A DNA stretch of 64,000 nucleotides from an uncultured Alphaproteobacteria bacterium (GCA_902597795.1 CACJZA010000001.1:97944-161943); one strand, 5' to 3'. Positions 36,291-45,593 are shown, counted from the stretch's first letter. Notes: a model not told the origin generated them from the sequence alone. Made by a program: numbers and translations.

Positions 36291-36989
36291 ATGAATAAGG
36301 TTTTGTTTGTATTACATCAAAAAACTTCGGTTCCAGGAGATGTAGGAAATAAATTTAGAGATAGGGGATATGTTGCTGAAATATGTAGACCGCCTTTGGG
36401 AGAAGAACTTCCTTTAAATATTAAACAATACTCAGCTATAGTTGTATTTGGTGCACCAGGAAGCATTAACGATGAAGATGAATATATAAATAAAGAATTA
36501 GAATGGATAAATAAAGTTATAAAAACTGACATTCCTTATCTTGGAATTTGTTTTGGCGCACAGTTATTAGCAAAATGTTTAGGTTCAGAAATAACAACTA
36601 ATAAAGACGGGCTTTCAGAAATTGGTTTTTATAAAATTGAACCAACTGAAAATGCAAAAAATCTTTTTAATTCTCAAAAGATTTTTTTTCAATTCCATTC
36701 TGAAGGATTTTCCCTTCCTTCAGGCTGTGAGTTATTAGCAAGGGGTGATATTTTTAATAATCAAGCTTTTAAATATCAAAATTGTTATGCGCTCCAATTT
36801 CATCCAGAAGTAAATTTTAAACTTCATATAAGATGGTTGTATTTGGTATTATTAAAAAATCCTAAAAAATTATTCGTCAAAGGTGCTCAAAATATATTTG
36901 TTCAACTTTATTATCGTTACAAATATAATAAAAATATATCAAATTGGTTAGATTCATTTTTAGATCAGTATTTTTTAAAAAAAACTTAA
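36291..36989 (+). CDS. Class I glutamine amidotransferase (GuaA-N-like)
   Basis: A stand-alone type 1 glutamine amidotransferase domain of 232 residues. The nucleophile elbow is YLGICFGAQLLAKCLG (Cys87), and the catalytic His/Glu sit in LQFHPEVNF. FQFHSEGF is an extra conserved segment seen in GMP-synthase-like amidotransferases. It has no fused synthetase domain, so the acceptor is unknown; related proteins act in gamma-glutamyl hydrolysis or amide transfer. The MOSC gene follows 12 bp later. Confidence 0.85.
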   Translation: MNKVLFVLHQKTSVPGDVGNKFRDRGYVAEICRPPLGEELPLNIKQYSAIVVFGAPGSINDEDEYINKELEWINKVIKTDIPYLGICFGAQLLAKCLGSEITTNKDGLSEIGFYKIEPTENAKNLFNSQKIFFQFHSEGFSLPSGCELLARGDIFNNQAFKYQNCYALQFHPEVNFKLHIRWLYLVLLKNPKKLFVKGAQNIFVQLYYRYKYNKNISNWLDSFLDQYFLKKT

Positions 36990-37001
36990 ATGCTAATATA
37001 A

Positions 37002-37760
37002 GTGAAAATTAAAAACCTATATTTTTCACCTGTAAAATCTCTTTCTTTCAATAATGTAGATACTTTAGAAATAATTAAAAATATTGGTATAAAAAATGAT
37101 CGAATATTTGCTTTCACTAATAATCTTAATTTTAAAGATATAGAATTAGTAAAAAATGACCCTTTAAAAAGAGAAATTTATAAATTCTTATCATTAAAAA
37201 AATATCCTGAATTAAATCAATATAATTTTTTATTAGAAGATAATTTTTTAATACTAGAATTTGAAAATAAAATAATTTTAAAAACAGATATTGATAATCA
37301 ACATGAAGTAAAAATCTTATGTAGTAAACTTGAGGATATTTTACCAAATATAAATAATATTAATTTATTAAAAGATAGTATGAATCCTTTTTTTGATACA
37401 ATGCCAAATAAATCAATATCATTAATAAATTTAAATAGCATTCAAGATTTTGAAAACCTCTCTAATCATAAAATTGAATATGAGCGTTTTAGAGGAAATA
37501 TATATGTAGAAGATTTAGATAAATGGGAAGAAAGGAAGTTGATAGGTAAAGTTTTATCAATTAATGGTTTAAAATTTAAAGTAATTAAAGAAATTCCCAG
37601 ATGTTCAGCAACCAATATAAAACCCAAAACTTCTGATATAAATCTTAATATTCCTTTTAATCTAAAAAAAATATACAACCATATAAATTTAGGAATATAT
37701 TTAGATCCTTTAAATGATGGTAAAATAAATAAAGGTGATCTTATAAAAATTAATGAATAA
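37002..37760 (+). CDS. MOSC domain protein with N-terminal beta barrel
   Basis: MOSC proteins bind molybdenum cofactor or act in related sulfur-transfer reactions. The 252 residues have the N-terminal barrel (IKNLYFSPVKSLSFNNVDTLEI) and the MOSC domain (RFRGNIYVEDLDKWEERKLIGKVLSINGLKFKV). IPRCSATNIKP contains the conserved Cys. The start is GTG 37002. It overlaps the sugar permease gene by 8 bp. No molybdenum enzyme is present in the window. Confidence 0.85.
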   Translation: MKIKNLYFSPVKSLSFNNVDTLEIIKNIGIKNDRIFAFTNNLNFKDIELVKNDPLKREIYKFLSLKKYPELNQYNFLLEDNFLILEFENKIILKTDIDNQHEVKILCSKLEDILPNINNINLLKDSMNPFFDTMPNKSISLINLNSIQDFENLSNHKIEYERFRGNIYVEDLDKWEERKLIGKVLSINGLKFKVIKEIPRCSATNIKPKTSDINLNIPFNLKKIYNHINLGIYLDPLNDGKINKGDLIKINE

Positions 37761-38877
37761 ATTCTTATTAAATCATTCAGAAAAACTTACAGGATATCTA
37801 TTAATTCTTCCTGCTGTTTTAATAATTAGTCTATTTGGAATTTTTCCTGTTTTTTTTGGAATGTACATGAGTGTACACAAGTGGAAAGTTTTTAAAGGGA
37901 GATTTTTAGGATTTGAGAATTACCAAAGAATACTTGGAGACATACCAGCTTTTTGGTTATTTGTTTTAGGATTATTATTATTGATATTGAGTTATGGATT
38001 GTGGAGTGAATTTAAAAATAAAGTAAAAAATAAAATCTATTTAGCATTTTTATCTATAGCAATATTAATTATTGGAATAATATTAATTAATATCAACTGG
38101 GAAAAAATGCTTTTAACAGGTGATGAAGACTATCTTTACTCTCTTATTTATACTTTTTATTATTCGTTTTTCACTATAATTTTTGAGGTTGGACTAGGAT
38201 TAATAATAGCATTTGCTTTGTACCAAAAATTAGCTGGTAAACAATTCTTTCAAATGATTTTATTATTCCCTTACATTACTCCAGCTGTAATGGGTGCTGC
38301 AGTATTTTTTTTAATATTTGGTAAAGCTGAAAATTCTTTTTTAAATCAGCTAATAGGAATATTTGGTTTTGAGCCTCAAATGTGGTTATTTGATAAAAGA
38401 CCTATTACCGAAGTTTTATTTGGTATAAAAATAGAAGGTCTGCTAGCAGGACCAAGTTTAGCTCTAATGTCATCAATCATATATGGGATATGGTCCTATA
38501 CTGGCTACTATGCAATAATTTTACTCGCAGGTTTATCGATTATACCCTCTGATTTATATGAGGCTGCGAAAGCAGAGGGGGCTAGTAGATGGCAAACATT
38601 TATTAAAATTACCATACCACTATTAATGCCTATTATATTTTTTCTAATGTTGACTGGTTTTATAAATACCTTTCAAGCTTTCAATAGTATTTTTGTTATG
38701 CAAACTTCTTCTGCTGGAGATACAATGGATGTTGTTACAATAGAAATTTTTGATCATTTTTGGGGTAGGGTGAAATATGGTTATGCTGCAGCTGAAGGAG
38801 TAATTTTATTTATACTTCTAAATATTTTAGCAATATCGCAATATGTAATTTTTAGAAAAAGGTTAAGTTATGACTAG
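37753..38877 (+). CDS. Sugar ABC transporter permease (MalF/UgpA type)
   Basis: First inner-membrane permease of a carbohydrate-uptake ABC system. At 374 residues it is longer than a minimal UgpA because of an inserted hydrophobic hairpin at about 70-115. The EAA loop that contacts the ATPase reads YEAAKAEGASRWQTFIKITIPLLMP. The start lies within the MOSC gene, and it overlaps the second permease by 8 bp. Confidence 0.92.
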   Translation: MNKFLLNHSEKLTGYLLILPAVLIISLFGIFPVFFGMYMSVHKWKVFKGRFLGFENYQRILGDIPAFWLFVLGLLLLILSYGLWSEFKNKVKNKIYLAFLSIAILIIGIILININWEKMLLTGDEDYLYSLIYTFYYSFFTIIFEVGLGLIIAFALYQKLAGKQFFQMILLFPYITPAVMGAAVFFLIFGKAENSFLNQLIGIFGFEPQMWLFDKRPITEVLFGIKIEGLLAGPSLALMSSIIYGIWSYTGYYAIILLAGLSIIPSDLYEAAKAEGASRWQTFIKITIPLLMPIIFFLMLTGFINTFQAFNSIFVMQTSSAGDTMDVVTIEIFDHFWGRVKYGYAAAEGVILFILLNILAISQYVIFRKRLSYD

Positions 38878-39715
38878 AATTATTAATGCTGAGACAAGGA
38901 TACCTTATTTAATTTTATTAATAGTTTTTATTATTTCAATTTACCCATTTTTTTACATGATATCCACATCATTGATGACAGCTGGAGAAGCATCAAATCA
39001 ATATTTATTTCCAAAAAAATTGATGTTTGAAAATTATTATGAAGTTTGGACATCTAATAGATTCCAACGTTATACATTTAATAGTTTAATAATTAGTTCA
39101 ATAATTGTCATTGGTGTTTTATTAACTAGTATTCCAGCAGCATACTCTTTTGCTAAAATAGAATTCCCATTTAAAAATATCATATTCTACATGTTGTTAC
39201 TTTCATTAATGATTCCTGAAATCATTACATTATTACCTCATTTATTAATTATTAGAGGGGAAATTATTCCATTGCCATTTGGACCTTCTTGGATGAATAG
39301 TCTTCAAGGTTTAACAGTTCCATTTATGGGAAATATATTTGTAATTTTCTTATTAAGACAATATTTTAAAAAGATACCAAATGAGCTTTGGGATGCTGCA
39401 AGGCTTGATGGATCTTCTCATTTAAATTTTTTACTCAAGGTAGTAATCCCAATGAGCAAACCTATTATTGTAACAGTCTCTTTATTTACTTTTATTATAG
39501 CGTGGAATAGTTTTGCTTGGCCTTTGCTTATATTGACTAGAGATGATTGGTATCCTGTAACAGTTTCTATCTATAGTTTTGTGAGAGAAGTGGGACCTAA
39601 TTTTAATTTATTGATGGCTGCTTGCTTAATTGCAATTTTTCCAATTTTAGTATTATACTTTTTTACTCAGAAGTTATTCATAGAAAGTATATCAAACTTT
39701 GGATTAAAAGAATAA
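38870..39715 (+). CDS. Sugar ABC transporter permease (MalG/UgpE type)
   Basis: Second permease, 281 residues with six helices. The MalG-type EAA loop reads LWDAARLDGSSHLNFLLKVVIPMSKPII, and the N-terminal YPFFYMISTSLMT is typical. It is coupled to the upstream permease by an 8-bp overlap. No ATPase gene follows. Confidence 0.92.
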   Translation: MTRIINAETRIPYLILLIVFIISIYPFFYMISTSLMTAGEASNQYLFPKKLMFENYYEVWTSNRFQRYTFNSLIISSIIVIGVLLTSIPAAYSFAKIEFPFKNIIFYMLLLSLMIPEIITLLPHLLIIRGEIIPLPFGPSWMNSLQGLTVPFMGNIFVIFLLRQYFKKIPNELWDAARLDGSSHLNFLLKVVIPMSKPIIVTVSLFTFIIAWNSFAWPLLILTRDDWYPVTVSIYSFVREVGPNFNLLMAACLIAIFPILVLYFFTQKLFIESISNFGLKE

Positions 39716-39785
39716 ATCAGTAAATTTTTTGTAACAAAACTTTAATTTTACCTCTATATTAATTAATATTTTTTACGGGGTGATT

Positions 39786-41120
39786 ATGAAATTTTATAAA
39801 TATATTTTAAATTTCTTCTTAGCTTCTTTATTTTTTATCTCCTCGCAATCATTCGCAATTACTGCACAAGATATTGAAAATGCAGATCCTTCAGGTCAAA
39901 CTGTTGAATTCTGGGTTCAATATTCAGATGAAAGATTAGATGCAATGATGGCAAGAGCTGAAAGATTTGAAGCTGAAACAGGAATAAAAGTTAATGTTGT
40001 TCACAAAGGGCATTATGGAAAAGTTCAATCTGCTATGATGTCTGCTGCAGGAACAAAAGATATAGCAGATGTTGCAAGAGGTTATGGTAATGCTGCTGCA
40101 GATATGTACTTAATTGGTGCTTCAATTGATCAAAATATTTTAGCAAATAGTAAAAAATGGGGTGTTTCTCAAGATGATATAGCAGATTGGGGTGCAAACT
40201 GGACTGTTGGCTTTTCACCATATTTTGATGGAAATCCAAAGCTATTACATGAAGTTGGAAAATCAATAGAGATCCTTTATTACAATGCAGATTGGTTAAA
40301 GGAACTAGGTTTAGATGCTCCTAAAACTCCTGCTGATTTTGCGGAAGCAGCATGTGCTGCAACAAATCAAGATTATAGCGGTAAGATGGGTGAAGATGTT
40401 CCAAGTTATGGATATGAAATAGATACAGATGCAAGTAACTTTGCAGCATGGGTATTTGCGCATGGAGGTGATGTATTTGACTATGATAATGGTCAGTATA
40501 TTTATAATGGCCCAAAAGCCATTGAAGCTATGGAATTCATTCAAGGAATGGCTAATAAAGGATGCGCAATAGTTGCAAGAGGTAAATACACTGACCAGCA
40601 ATACTTAGGACAAGGTTCTGTTTTATTTGCTGCAGGATCTACTTCTGGTATCACTTATTTCCAGAAAGCCATTGAAGAGGGTTACAATGGTAATTGGGAT
40701 GTAGCTCCATTATCATACACCACTAGTGAACCAGTGCTAAACTTATATGGCGGTGGTTTAATTATGGGAAATTCAGGTGATGCTAATAGAATGGTAGCAG
40801 CATATCAGTGGATGAAATATATTTCTAATACTGAGAACTCAGCAGTTTGGTCAACTGAAAGTGGATATGGTTTTGTTAGAAACTCTTCTGCAGATCATCC
40901 ATTAATTGCTGAAAAAAGAGCTGAATTACCTCAATATGATAAATCATTAACAATGGTTCAATACGGAAAAGGTGAGCCTTCTGTTCCTGGCTATTATTCA
41001 GTCAGAGGTGAGGTTGAAAAAGCTTATGCAGCAATCATTAATGGTGATGATATCATTTCAACATTAAATCAATTAAATGAAGATGCTAATGCAATATTAG
41101 CAGATGCAACTGCAGAGTAG
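39786..41120 (+). CDS. Sugar ABC transporter substrate-binding protein
   Basis: Periplasmic carbohydrate receptor of the extracellular solute-binding family 1. The precursor has a Sec signal ending SQSFAITA. VEFWVQYSDERLDAMMARAERFEAETGIKVNVV is the family N-terminal strand-helix, and YGGGLIMGNSGDANRMVAAYQWMKYIS is the usual C-terminal lobe motif. I place the start at ATG 39786: the GGGGTGAT just upstream is an unusually complete Shine-Dalgarno match, which makes the track's GTG at 39780 part of the ribosome site. The acidic, Trp-rich mature protein suggests a di- or oligosaccharide, but this is a guess. Confidence 0.92.
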   Translation: MKFYKYILNFFLASLFFISSQSFAITAQDIENADPSGQTVEFWVQYSDERLDAMMARAERFEAETGIKVNVVHKGHYGKVQSAMMSAAGTKDIADVARGYGNAAADMYLIGASIDQNILANSKKWGVSQDDIADWGANWTVGFSPYFDGNPKLLHEVGKSIEILYYNADWLKELGLDAPKTPADFAEAACAATNQDYSGKMGEDVPSYGYEIDTDASNFAAWVFAHGGDVFDYDNGQYIYNGPKAIEAMEFIQGMANKGCAIVARGKYTDQQYLGQGSVLFAAGSTSGITYFQKAIEEGYNGNWDVAPLSYTTSEPVLNLYGGGLIMGNSGDANRMVAAYQWMKYISNTENSAVWSTESGYGFVRNSSADHPLIAEKRAELPQYDKSLTMVQYGKGEPSVPGYYSVRGEVEKAYAAIINGDDIISTLNQLNEDANAILADATAE

Positions 41121-41141
41121 TTTAATTATTTTACTTTTATT

Positions 41142-41168
41142 AAGGGTGGTTTATACCACCCTTTTTTT
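41142..41168 (+). terminator. Intrinsic terminator after the sugar-binding protein gene
   Basis: AAGGGTGGT / ACCACCCTT inverted repeat with a TTAT loop, followed by seven T residues. The next gene starts at 41169 directly after the T-run. Confidence 0.88.
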
Positions 41169-41729
41169 ATGATAATTGTTTGTTCTCTTAATGATTTACC
41201 TAATGTGTGTGAAAGCATACAGCCCAAATATCTTGTATCAGTAATTGATCCAGGATATGCACCAGAAACACCCAAGGGAGTAAAAAATCATTTAAAGTTA
41301 GGATTTGACGATATTATTGAAATTAGTAGCAATAATAAAATATTTCGATTGAATACTGATGAAATACCACAAATTCTACCTGCGGAAGAGCATGTAAATT
41401 CAATAGCTAATTTTACTTCCACATATGCTTATGATGAAGATATTGTTATTCATTGTTGGTGTGGTGTCTCAAGATCAATGGCAACAGCTACTTATTTACT
41501 TTGTAGAGAAAACAAAACTAATATTGAAAATACAATTAAATATATTCGTAATCTTGCACCACATGCAAACCCAAATAAATTATTGATAAATCACTTTGAA
41601 AAGAAATTAGGTGTTAGAAATCAAATCTCAAAATCATTTTTAAAATTCCCTTATACTAAAACATACGATTGTTCTTCAAATTTTGCACCTGTTACTTTAT
41701 TTGATATAAAAGACATTGAAAAAACCTAA
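41169..41729 (+). CDS. Tyrosine/dual-specificity phosphatase-like protein
   Basis: A 186-residue protein with the Cys-phosphatase P-loop HCWCGVSRSMATATYLLC (Cys96 and Arg102, a C-x5-R motif). It matches the alphaproteobacterial predicted tyrosine phosphatase family rather than low-molecular-weight PTPs. Its substrate is unknown. It overlaps apt by one base (TAATG) and starts at the T-run of the sugar-transport terminator, so its own expression may depend on read-through. Confidence 0.85.
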   Translation: MIIVCSLNDLPNVCESIQPKYLVSVIDPGYAPETPKGVKNHLKLGFDDIIEISSNNKIFRLNTDEIPQILPAEEHVNSIANFTSTYAYDEDIVIHCWCGVSRSMATATYLLCRENKTNIENTIKYIRNLAPHANPNKLLINHFEKKLGVRNQISKSFLKFPYTKTYDCSSNFAPVTLFDIKDIEKT

Positions 41730-42244
41730 TGAAAGAATACGTTCGAACAATTGCTGATTATCCTGTTAAAGGAATTCAATTCAGAGATATTACAACATTG
41801 TTGCAAAATGCAGGACACTTTAAAAAAGTCATTGATGACATGGTAAAACCATGGCAAAATAAAAAAATAGATGCAGTTTTAAGCATAGAATCACGTGGAT
41901 TTATTATGGCAGGTGCAATAGCTTATTTTTTAAATGCAGCATTTGTTCCTTTGAGAAAGCCTCATAAACTTCCATTTAATACTTTCAAAACCTCATACGA
42001 CTTAGAGTATGGATCAACTGAAATGCATATTCATACAGATGCCTTAGATGGTCATAAAGATTTACTAATTATTGATGATCTTTTAGCAACAGGCGGAACT
42101 GCACTTGCAGCAGTAGAGTTAATTAAAAAGTTTGAAGACAAAAATATTGTTGGTGCAGGTTTTATAATAAATTTACCAGATTTAAGTGGTGATAAAAAAC
42201 TAATTGAAAAAGGAATTGAAATACATTCTTTAATGGAGTTTTAA
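41729..42244 (+). CDS. apt: Adenine phosphoribosyltransferase
   Basis: Salvages adenine to AMP using PRPP. At 171 residues it is the normal length, with YPVKGIQFRDITTLL at the N-terminus, the flexible-loop region RKPHKLPFNT, and the PRPP-binding LLIIDDLLATGGTALAAVEL. It is coupled to the phosphatase gene and is followed immediately by the thiolase gene. The adenine could come from the nucleosidase encoded at 49274. Confidence 0.96.
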   Translation: MKEYVRTIADYPVKGIQFRDITTLLQNAGHFKKVIDDMVKPWQNKKIDAVLSIESRGFIMAGAIAYFLNAAFVPLRKPHKLPFNTFKTSYDLEYGSTEMHIHTDALDGHKDLLIIDDLLATGGTALAAVELIKKFEDKNIVGAGFIINLPDLSGDKKLIEKGIEIHSLMEF

Positions 42245-43384
42245 ATGAGAAATGCAGTTATTATAGGTTACAAAAGATCGCCCTTCACCTTTGCTCGTAA
42301 AGGTGAAATGGCTAATATAAGACCAGAAGACATTTTATCACAAACAATAAATCAATTACTTAATGAAATTCAAATTAATAAAAACGACATAGAGGACATT
42401 ATTACTGGCTGTGCGTATCCTGAAGGAGCACAAGGTAATAATATTGCTAAAATTGTTTCTTTCATGACAGATATGCCAGAACATGTAGCAGGTATGACAG
42501 TCAACAGATGGTGCGGTTCTTCAATGCAAGCTATTCATGATGCAACTGGTGCGATTGCAATTAACTCTGGAGACGTTTTTTTATGTTGTGGTGTAGAAAG
42601 TATGACATTTATACCTATGAATGGATTAACATACGATCCTCATCCTCAATTAAGTAAAGATAATCCAAATGTATATATGTCTATGGGTATTACAGCTGAA
42701 AATGTTGCAAAAAAATTTGATATTTCTCGAAAAGAACAACAAGAATTTGCTATTAGCAGCCATTACAAAGCTAATTTAGCTAGAGAATCAAATATGTTCG
42801 ACAATGAAATAGTTTCTATCACAAATAATCATGAGAAAATTAATAAAGATGGTGGCATTCGAGCTAACACCTCACATGAAATTTTAGATGGGTTAAAACT
42901 TGCTTTTGATGAAAATGGAACAGTTACAGCTGGTACAGCTTCACCATTAACAGATGGAGCATCAGCAGTACTTGTTTGTGAAGAAGAATATGCAAAAAAA
43001 AACAATCTAAATATTTTAGCTCGTATTAAATCTACAGCTGTAGTTGGTTGTCCACCAGAATTAATGGGTCTTGGCCCAATTAATGCATCTAAAAAAGCTT
43101 TAAAAAGAGCTAATTTATCTATTTCCGATATTGATATTGTGGAACTAAATGAGGCATTTGCTTCTCAATCTTTAGCATGTATTAAAGAATTAAAGATGGA
43201 CATAAATAAAGTAAATATACATGGTGGCGCAATAGCATTAGGACACCCTTTAGGTGCTACTGGAGCAAGGATTACAGGTAAAGTTGCAACTTTATTGCAA
43301 AATAATAATAAAAAGTATGGATTAGCGACACAATGTATAGGTTTAGGTCAAGGTATTGCAACTGTGTTAGAAAATATTAATTAA
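42245..43384 (+). CDS. Acetyl-CoA acyltransferase (thiolase)
   Basis: Degradative-type thiolase that cleaves 3-ketoacyl-CoA. The 379 residues show the nucleophile Cys90 in TVNRWCGSSMQAIHDATGAI, ELNEAFASQSLACI, the His motif NIHGGAIALGHPLGATGARI, and the C-terminal QCIGLGQGIATVLE with the second catalytic Cys. It begins one base after apt ends, and the acyl-CoA dehydrogenase gene follows 5 bp later. The substrate range is probably fatty-acyl or dicarboxylate-derived CoA esters. Confidence 0.93.
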   Translation: MRNAVIIGYKRSPFTFARKGEMANIRPEDILSQTINQLLNEIQINKNDIEDIITGCAYPEGAQGNNIAKIVSFMTDMPEHVAGMTVNRWCGSSMQAIHDATGAIAINSGDVFLCCGVESMTFIPMNGLTYDPHPQLSKDNPNVYMSMGITAENVAKKFDISRKEQQEFAISSHYKANLARESNMFDNEIVSITNNHEKINKDGGIRANTSHEILDGLKLAFDENGTVTAGTASPLTDGASAVLVCEEEYAKKNNLNILARIKSTAVVGCPPELMGLGPINASKKALKRANLSISDIDIVELNEAFASQSLACIKELKMDINKVNIHGGAIALGHPLGATGARITGKVATLLQNNNKKYGLATQCIGLGQGIATVLENIN

Positions 43385-43389
43385 ATATT

Positions 43390-45165
43390 ATGCAAATTTA
43401 TAAAACACCGCTACGTGAGTTTAAATTTCTAATTGAAGATTTTTTAAATCTTAAGGATAGTCAAACATTAAAAAAATTAGAATTAGAAACAAGTGATCTA
43501 ATGCTTATTATTGAAGAAGCAGCAAAACTTTGTGAAGAAACCTTACTCCCACTTAATCAAAGTGGAGATAGTGAAGGATGTTCTTTTAATAATGGAGTTG
43601 TGACTGCACCAAAAGGATTTAAAGAAGCTTATAAAACTTTTTCTGAAAACGGCTGGCAGGGACTGAAAGTAAAAGAAGAATTTGGTGGTCAAAACCTACC
43701 TTATATTATGAATATGATTTTAGATGAAATGATAAGCTCTACTAATATGTCATTCGGTCTTTATCCAGGTCTTACAGCAAATGCAATCGATGCAATTGAA
43801 AAGAGTGCTAATGAAGATTTGAAAAATACTTATTTGCCAAATTTAACTAGTGGTAAGTGGACAGGAACAATGAATTTAACTGAACCTCAATGTGGAACAG
43901 ATCTTGGATTAAGTAAAACAATGGCAACACCATTAGATGATGGAAGTTACAGCATTACTGGTACCAAAATTTTTATTACCTGTGGAGAGCATGATCTTAG
44001 TGATAACATTATTCATTTAGTACTAGCAAGAACACCAAATGCGCCCCCTGGTATTAAAGGTATAAGTTTATTCTTAGTTCCTAAATTTTTACCAAATGAA
44101 AGTGGTGACTTTGTTGATAGAAATAAAGTTGAATGTGGATCAATAGAAAAAAAGATGGGAATTCATGCTAGTCCAACCTGTGTAATGCATTACAATGAAG
44201 CTAAGGGCTGGCTAGTAGGCGATCTTAATAAAGGAATGAGAGCGATGTTTATAATGATGAATGGAGCTCGTTTGTTTGTAGGCATACAAGGCTTAGGTTT
44301 GTCAGAAACTGCTTATCAATCAGCACTTTATTATTCGAAAGAGCGTTTACAGGGAAAATTATCTTCCAGTAATCAAGTAGCTGATCCTATAATTGTTCAT
44401 CCTGAAATAAGAAAAAACTTATTGTATATAAAGTCCATTAATGAAGCAGTTAGAGGTTTAACTTTATTGGCTGGAAATCACTTTGATAATATTGAAAATT
44501 CTTCAGATGATAAAGAAAAAAAATTATCTGAAAATTTTATAGCACTCATGACACCAATTATTAAATCGTATGCTTCAGATAAATCTGTAGAAAATACAAA
44601 TCGAGCTATGCAAATCTATGGTGGTCATGGCTTTATTACTGATCATGGAATGGAACAATTAGTAAGAGATGCTAGAATTACAACAATCTATGAAGGAACA
44701 AACGGTATTCAGGCTTTAGATTTAATAGGAAGAAAATTACAAACTGATAATGGTGCATTATTTTATGAATTTTTTACGATGATAGATAGTTATCATGGTA
44801 CAATTAATAATAATCAAGGTATGAAAAAATATATTGATTTATTTATACCTGCATATGATTCTTATAAAAGTATTTTTGAATATATTAAATCGTTAAATGA
44901 TGAAAACGAAATCAATTCTCATGCTGTAGAATTTTTAAATTTATCTTCTTTGATTTCTCTAGGTTATATTTGGTTACAGTATATTGAAATTTCATTAGCA
45001 AAATTAGAAAAGAAAGATGAAAGTTTTTATAAATCTAAAATTGAAACTGGTAATTTCTTTTTAACTAAATTATTAAGTGAAACACAAGTTCTTTGTCAAA
45101 ATATAAAATCCGGTGGAAAATACTACAATGATTATAATGATAAATATTTCGAAACAGCAATTTAA
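43390..45165 (+). CDS. Acyl-CoA dehydrogenase with C-terminal extension (FadE/DmdC-like)
   Basis: A 591-residue acyl-CoA dehydrogenase of the long form, with an extra C-terminal domain of about 120 residues. The FAD-binding MNLTEPQCGTDLGLSKT, GTKIFITCGEH, KKMGIHASPTCVM and RDARITTIYEGTNGIQALDLIGRKL (putative catalytic Glu in YEG) are present. This length class includes both fatty acyl-CoA dehydrogenases and DmdC (3-methylmercaptopropionyl-CoA dehydrogenase of DMSP demethylation). No dmdA, dmdB or dmdD homolog is in the window, so beta-oxidation with the adjacent thiolase is the simpler reading. Confidence 0.88.
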   Translation: MQIYKTPLREFKFLIEDFLNLKDSQTLKKLELETSDLMLIIEEAAKLCEETLLPLNQSGDSEGCSFNNGVVTAPKGFKEAYKTFSENGWQGLKVKEEFGGQNLPYIMNMILDEMISSTNMSFGLYPGLTANAIDAIEKSANEDLKNTYLPNLTSGKWTGTMNLTEPQCGTDLGLSKTMATPLDDGSYSITGTKIFITCGEHDLSDNIIHLVLARTPNAPPGIKGISLFLVPKFLPNESGDFVDRNKVECGSIEKKMGIHASPTCVMHYNEAKGWLVGDLNKGMRAMFIMMNGARLFVGIQGLGLSETAYQSALYYSKERLQGKLSSSNQVADPIIVHPEIRKNLLYIKSINEAVRGLTLLAGNHFDNIENSSDDKEKKLSENFIALMTPIIKSYASDKSVENTNRAMQIYGGHGFITDHGMEQLVRDARITTIYEGTNGIQALDLIGRKLQTDNGALFYEFFTMIDSYHGTINNNQGMKKYIDLFIPAYDSYKSIFEYIKSLNDENEINSHAVEFLNLSSLISLGYIWLQYIEISLAKLEKKDESFYKSKIETGNFFLTKLLSETQVLCQNIKSGGKYYNDYNDKYFETAI

Positions 45166-45470
45166 TGACTATAAAAATTTATAAACCTTCTAAAACTTCT
45201 ATGCAATCAGGTTTTAAAAAAACAAAATTATGGTTAGCGGAATATATTTCTGAAGCAGAAAAAGTAAAAGATTCTTTAATGGGGTGGAATAGTTCATTAG
45301 ACACCAAATCTCAGATAAAACTTTTTTTTGATACTAAAGAACAAGCTATTGAATGGGCAAAAAAAAATAATTATCAATATTTTGTCGAAGAACCAAAGCA
45401 AAGAAAAATTAAACCTAAAAGTTATGCTTCAAATTTTGATACAAATAGAAAAGAGCCTTGGACACATTAA
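45165..45470 (+). CDS. NADH dehydrogenase accessory subunit, NDUFS4-like (ETC complex I subunit)
   Basis: The 101-residue protein matches the NDUFS4/18-kDa subunit family found in mitochondria and Alphaproteobacteria: IYKPSKTSMQSGFKKTKLWLAEY, MGWNSSLDTKSQIKLFFDTKEQAIEWAKKNNYQYFVEEP and a C-terminal RKEPWTH. It caps the matrix arm of respiratory complex I. It is separated from any nuo gene here, and its ATG overlaps the acyl-CoA dehydrogenase stop (TAATG). It is followed by tRNA-Arg. Confidence 0.93.
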   Translation: MTIKIYKPSKTSMQSGFKKTKLWLAEYISEAEKVKDSLMGWNSSLDTKSQIKLFFDTKEQAIEWAKKNNYQYFVEEPKQRKIKPKSYASNFDTNRKEPWTH

Positions 45471-45517
45471 GTATAATTTCTTTCTTTATTTTTTAGACTA
45501 TGATAAATGCAAATTAT

Positions 45518-45593
45518 GCGCCCGTAGCTCAGTGGATAGAGCAACCGCCTTCTAAGCGGTAGGTCAAATGTTCGAATCATTTCGGGCGCGCCA
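45518..45593 (+). tRNA. tRNA-Arg (anticodon TCT)
   Basis: The acceptor GCGCCCG pairs with CGGGCGC. The anticodon stem CCGC/GCGG encloses CTTCTAA with TCT anticodon, and the T arm is AAATGTTCGAATCATTT. CCA is encoded at 45591-45593. Confidence 0.95.

Noticed and set aside
39728-39756. Possible promoter TTGTAA ... TATATT before the sugar-binding protein gene
   Set aside because: The spacing is about 20 bp and AT-rich sequence gives many such matches by chance; not reported as a feature.
40033-40601. Overlapping reverse ORFs rich in His, Leu and Cys within the sugar-binding protein gene
   Set aside because: They are antisense to a strong family match and arise from its Asp/Ala/Met codon pattern.
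45328-45555. 75-aa forward ORF that ends with ARSSVDRATAF
   Set aside because: Its tail is the translation of tRNA-Arg and its body is an alternative frame of the NDUFS4 gene; a classic tRNA-derived false ORF.
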